DNA of 64,000 nucleotides. Origin: Candidatus Melainabacteria bacterium (GTDB lineage Bacteria > Cyanobacteriota > Vampirovibrionia > LMEP-6097). Position numbers and translations under genes: made by a program. The notes beneath the pieces are model-generated. The model saw only the letters and a program-made list of their open reading frames with translations, was not told where the DNA came from and made no database searches. Below, in pieces: positions 62,614 through 64,000 of this stretch (position 1 is its first letter; each line of letters starts with the position of its first letter). The stretch is taken from contig DUDT01000013.1 in the NCBI GenBank assembly GCA_005110385.1, forward strand, positions 1 through 64,000. The letters run 5' to 3'.

Positions 62614-64000
62614 ATGCTCAACAGAATATCTCATATCAGCTTATTTTTATTACCCTTAGTCATACTACTCTCAAATAGCTGCTCACGAATTAATAAAGCT
62701 CCTGTAGATAGCTTAAATATTGGCAGTTTTGGTAATGACCAAAAATTGGTCGCAGCTTTATCTAAAAGTTTTCAAATCCAAAATAAAACAAAGATCAATT
62801 TATTAGCAATTCATCCTAAACAGGCAGAAGAATTTCTTAAAAAAAACAAAGTTGACTTGTATATTGGCACTATAGATAAATACTCTTCAGACATTTTTGA
62901 ACAACAATTAATTGCGAAGTCAGTCCTTGCACCTGTAGTTAACAATCAAAACATTATTGAAACTATTTCAAAAGAAAATCTAAAACAAATATTTCAAAAA
63001 CAGCTAACTAACTGGCAAACTTTAAATGGTTCTGAGAAAAAAATTCTCTCCATCCGCAATGATGATTTCTATACCAAGTCTTCTTTAATGAATGAATTTA
63101 AAGTCTCACAGATTAAAGCTTATTCCAATGCAGCTAAAGATCTTGATATTTTAAAATCAATCGAAAAACATCCAAATGCACTGGGCATAATAGATTTTCA
63201 AAATTCTAATAATAAAACTAAGATCATCAAAATTGATAATATCGATTTTAATCAAGAAAACTTCAATATAGGTTACATCTCTTTAAAAAGAAATATTTAT
63301 GTATACAACGTCAAAGACAGTCAAAATCACTGGAATCAAAGCATAAAAAGTTTCAAAGATTTTTCAGTGAGTAAAACTGCCCAAAATCTAATCTCTCGCT
63401 TAAAGCTAGCTCCACTAAGTGCAGCCGAATTGCAACTTATAAAAAAAGAAATTCAATCTATTAAGATAGGAGTTGGTTTACCCTTGAGCAGTGTTAGTAA
63501 CGAACTATACTTATCACACCTAAATTCCATTCAGTCTGTAGCCAATAAATTTAACAGAAATCGTGGTAAAAATGATCCCAAGATCGAATTAATAGTCTGT
63601 GACGATAAGGGAGAAATTTCCTCGGGCATAGAATGTGCCAAACTTTTTGTCAAAGAAGAAGTTAAAGCCGTTATCGGCCACATCAATTCAGAACTCAGTA
63701 TAGAAAACTCTAAAATCTATCTTAAGAACAACATTATTCAAATATCCCCCTGCACAACACATCCATGGTTTACAAAACGAGCAGAAAATAATGGAACTCT
63801 TTTCAGAATTATGTCAATTGATAAACTTCAAGCTGAAGTCATCGCAGAGGCAGTTTCTAAATTAAGTCACACTAAAAATTCCATAAAAATACTCTTACTC
63901 GACAATGGCAGACTATTTAGTAGCAATTTGGTATCCCAAATCAAAGCAAATATACTAGAGCTTAGTCAAGACAAAAAAATTAAAATCGAACAGCAGTCAC
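62614..64000 (+). CDS. Lipoprotein with two periplasmic-binding folds, 3' end outside window
   Basis: Open from ATG 62614 to the window end (462 codons). Signal peptide MLNRISHISLFLLPLVILLS with the lipid-site Cys in SNSCSR. Residues about 33-265 look like a PstS-type binding fold (ISKENLKQIFQKQLTNWQTL is the ITxxQIxxIFxGxITNW motif; then DDFYTKSSLMNEF). From about 287 a second domain resembles LivJ-type Peripla_BP_6 (IKIGVGLPLSSVSNELYLSH, ELIVCDDKGEISSGIECAKL, FVKEEVKAVIGHINSELSIE). A fusion of the two folds is unusual; it may be a ligand sensor with a downstream output domain. No neighbours known on the 3' side. Confidence 0.65.
   Translation, partial: MLNRISHISLFLLPLVILLSNSCSRINKAPVDSLNIGSFGNDQKLVAALSKSFQIQNKTKINLLAIHPKQAEEFLKKNKVDLYIGTIDKYSSDIFEQQLIAKSVLAPVVNNQNIIETISKENLKQIFQKQLTNWQTLNGSEKKILSIRNDDFYTKSSLMNEFKVSQIKAYSNAAKDLDILKSIEKHPNALGIIDFQNSNNKTKIIKIDNIDFNQENFNIGYISLKRNIYVYNVKDSQNHWNQSIKSFKDFSVSKTAQNLISRLKLAPLSAAELQLIKKEIQSIKIGVGLPLSSVSNELYLSHLNSIQSVANKFNRNRGKNDPKIELIVCDDKGEISSGIECAKLFVKEEVKAVIGHINSELSIENSKIYLKNNIIQISPCTTHPWFTKRAENNGTLFRIMSIDKLQAEVIAEAVSKLSHTKNSIKILLLDNGRLFSSNLVSQIKANILELSQDKKIKIEQQS

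Overview
The window is 64 kb of compact, AT-rich bacterial chromosome using the standard genetic code (TGA is a stop throughout). Several genes point towards the cyanobacterial lineage, most plausibly a non-photosynthetic relative (Vampirovibrionia/Melainabacteria-like). The pointers are a Ycf23/DUF561 protein, a HisZ+short HisG pair, an RNase J with a cyanobacterial-style N-terminal extension, and an LptF/G permease. There are no photosynthesis genes. MqnC (futalosine menaquinone pathway), a succinate dehydrogenase/fumarate reductase flavoprotein and a fused PutA suggest a quinone-linked respiratory metabolism. The lineage is an inference.

Layout. 1-8.7 kb: valS, two unrecognised small membrane ORFs, a decayed KAP-type P-loop NTPase, hisG-hisZ and two SPFH (HflC/HflK-like) proteins, all on the minus strand. 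8.7-22.3 kb, mostly plus: gapA, a Fic protein, an EamA transporter, a DUF3748 propeller protein, miaA (minus), a 7TM-HD phosphodiesterase, an MBL hydrolase, cysD, ycf23, lptF/G and dnaG. 22.3-33 kb, mostly minus: rplT-rpmI, birA (plus), tRNA-Pro, pmbA-tldD, putA, a YaaR-like gene, rplY (plus), rluD, rpmE and coiled-coil genes. 33-43.3 kb, plus: a coiled-coil gene, a cell-wall amidase, nadB, gltX-asd-dapA-rnj and fba. 43.4-46.5 kb: an accessory patch of tiny membrane and low-complexity proteins with a tandem duplication and a DUF2442-like relic. 46.5-52.9 kb: fabG, sdhA/frdA, hisA-ribF, tRNA-Glu, rplC and a solute-binding lipoprotein. 53-59.3 kb: a compact type IV secretion-like module ending in a histidine-kinase-like protein. 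59.3-62.5 kb, minus: thrC, mqnC and a hypothetical gene. The window ends inside a lipoprotein that looks like a fusion of two periplasmic-binding folds.

The most unusual feature is a dispersed palindromic element (full copy 121 bp). It occurs between genes and, in frame, inside protein genes: valS (a short piece in the editing domain and a tandem array near the C-terminus), gltX, a DUF3748 gene (three pieces) and the KAP NTPase relic. Every coding copy is read in the same one of six frames, giving a charged peptide that ends in DDENAEIG(V). The terminal stems differ between copies but remain complementary, while the core is conserved. This resembles in concept the Rickettsia palindromic elements, but in an apparently unrelated lineage.

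Other systematic signals are a set of genes with a -10 box 6-9 nt before the start codon and no Shine-Dalgarno (probable leaderless mRNAs), an RNase J gene with no canonical start codon, and frequent overlaps between convergent or divergent genes.
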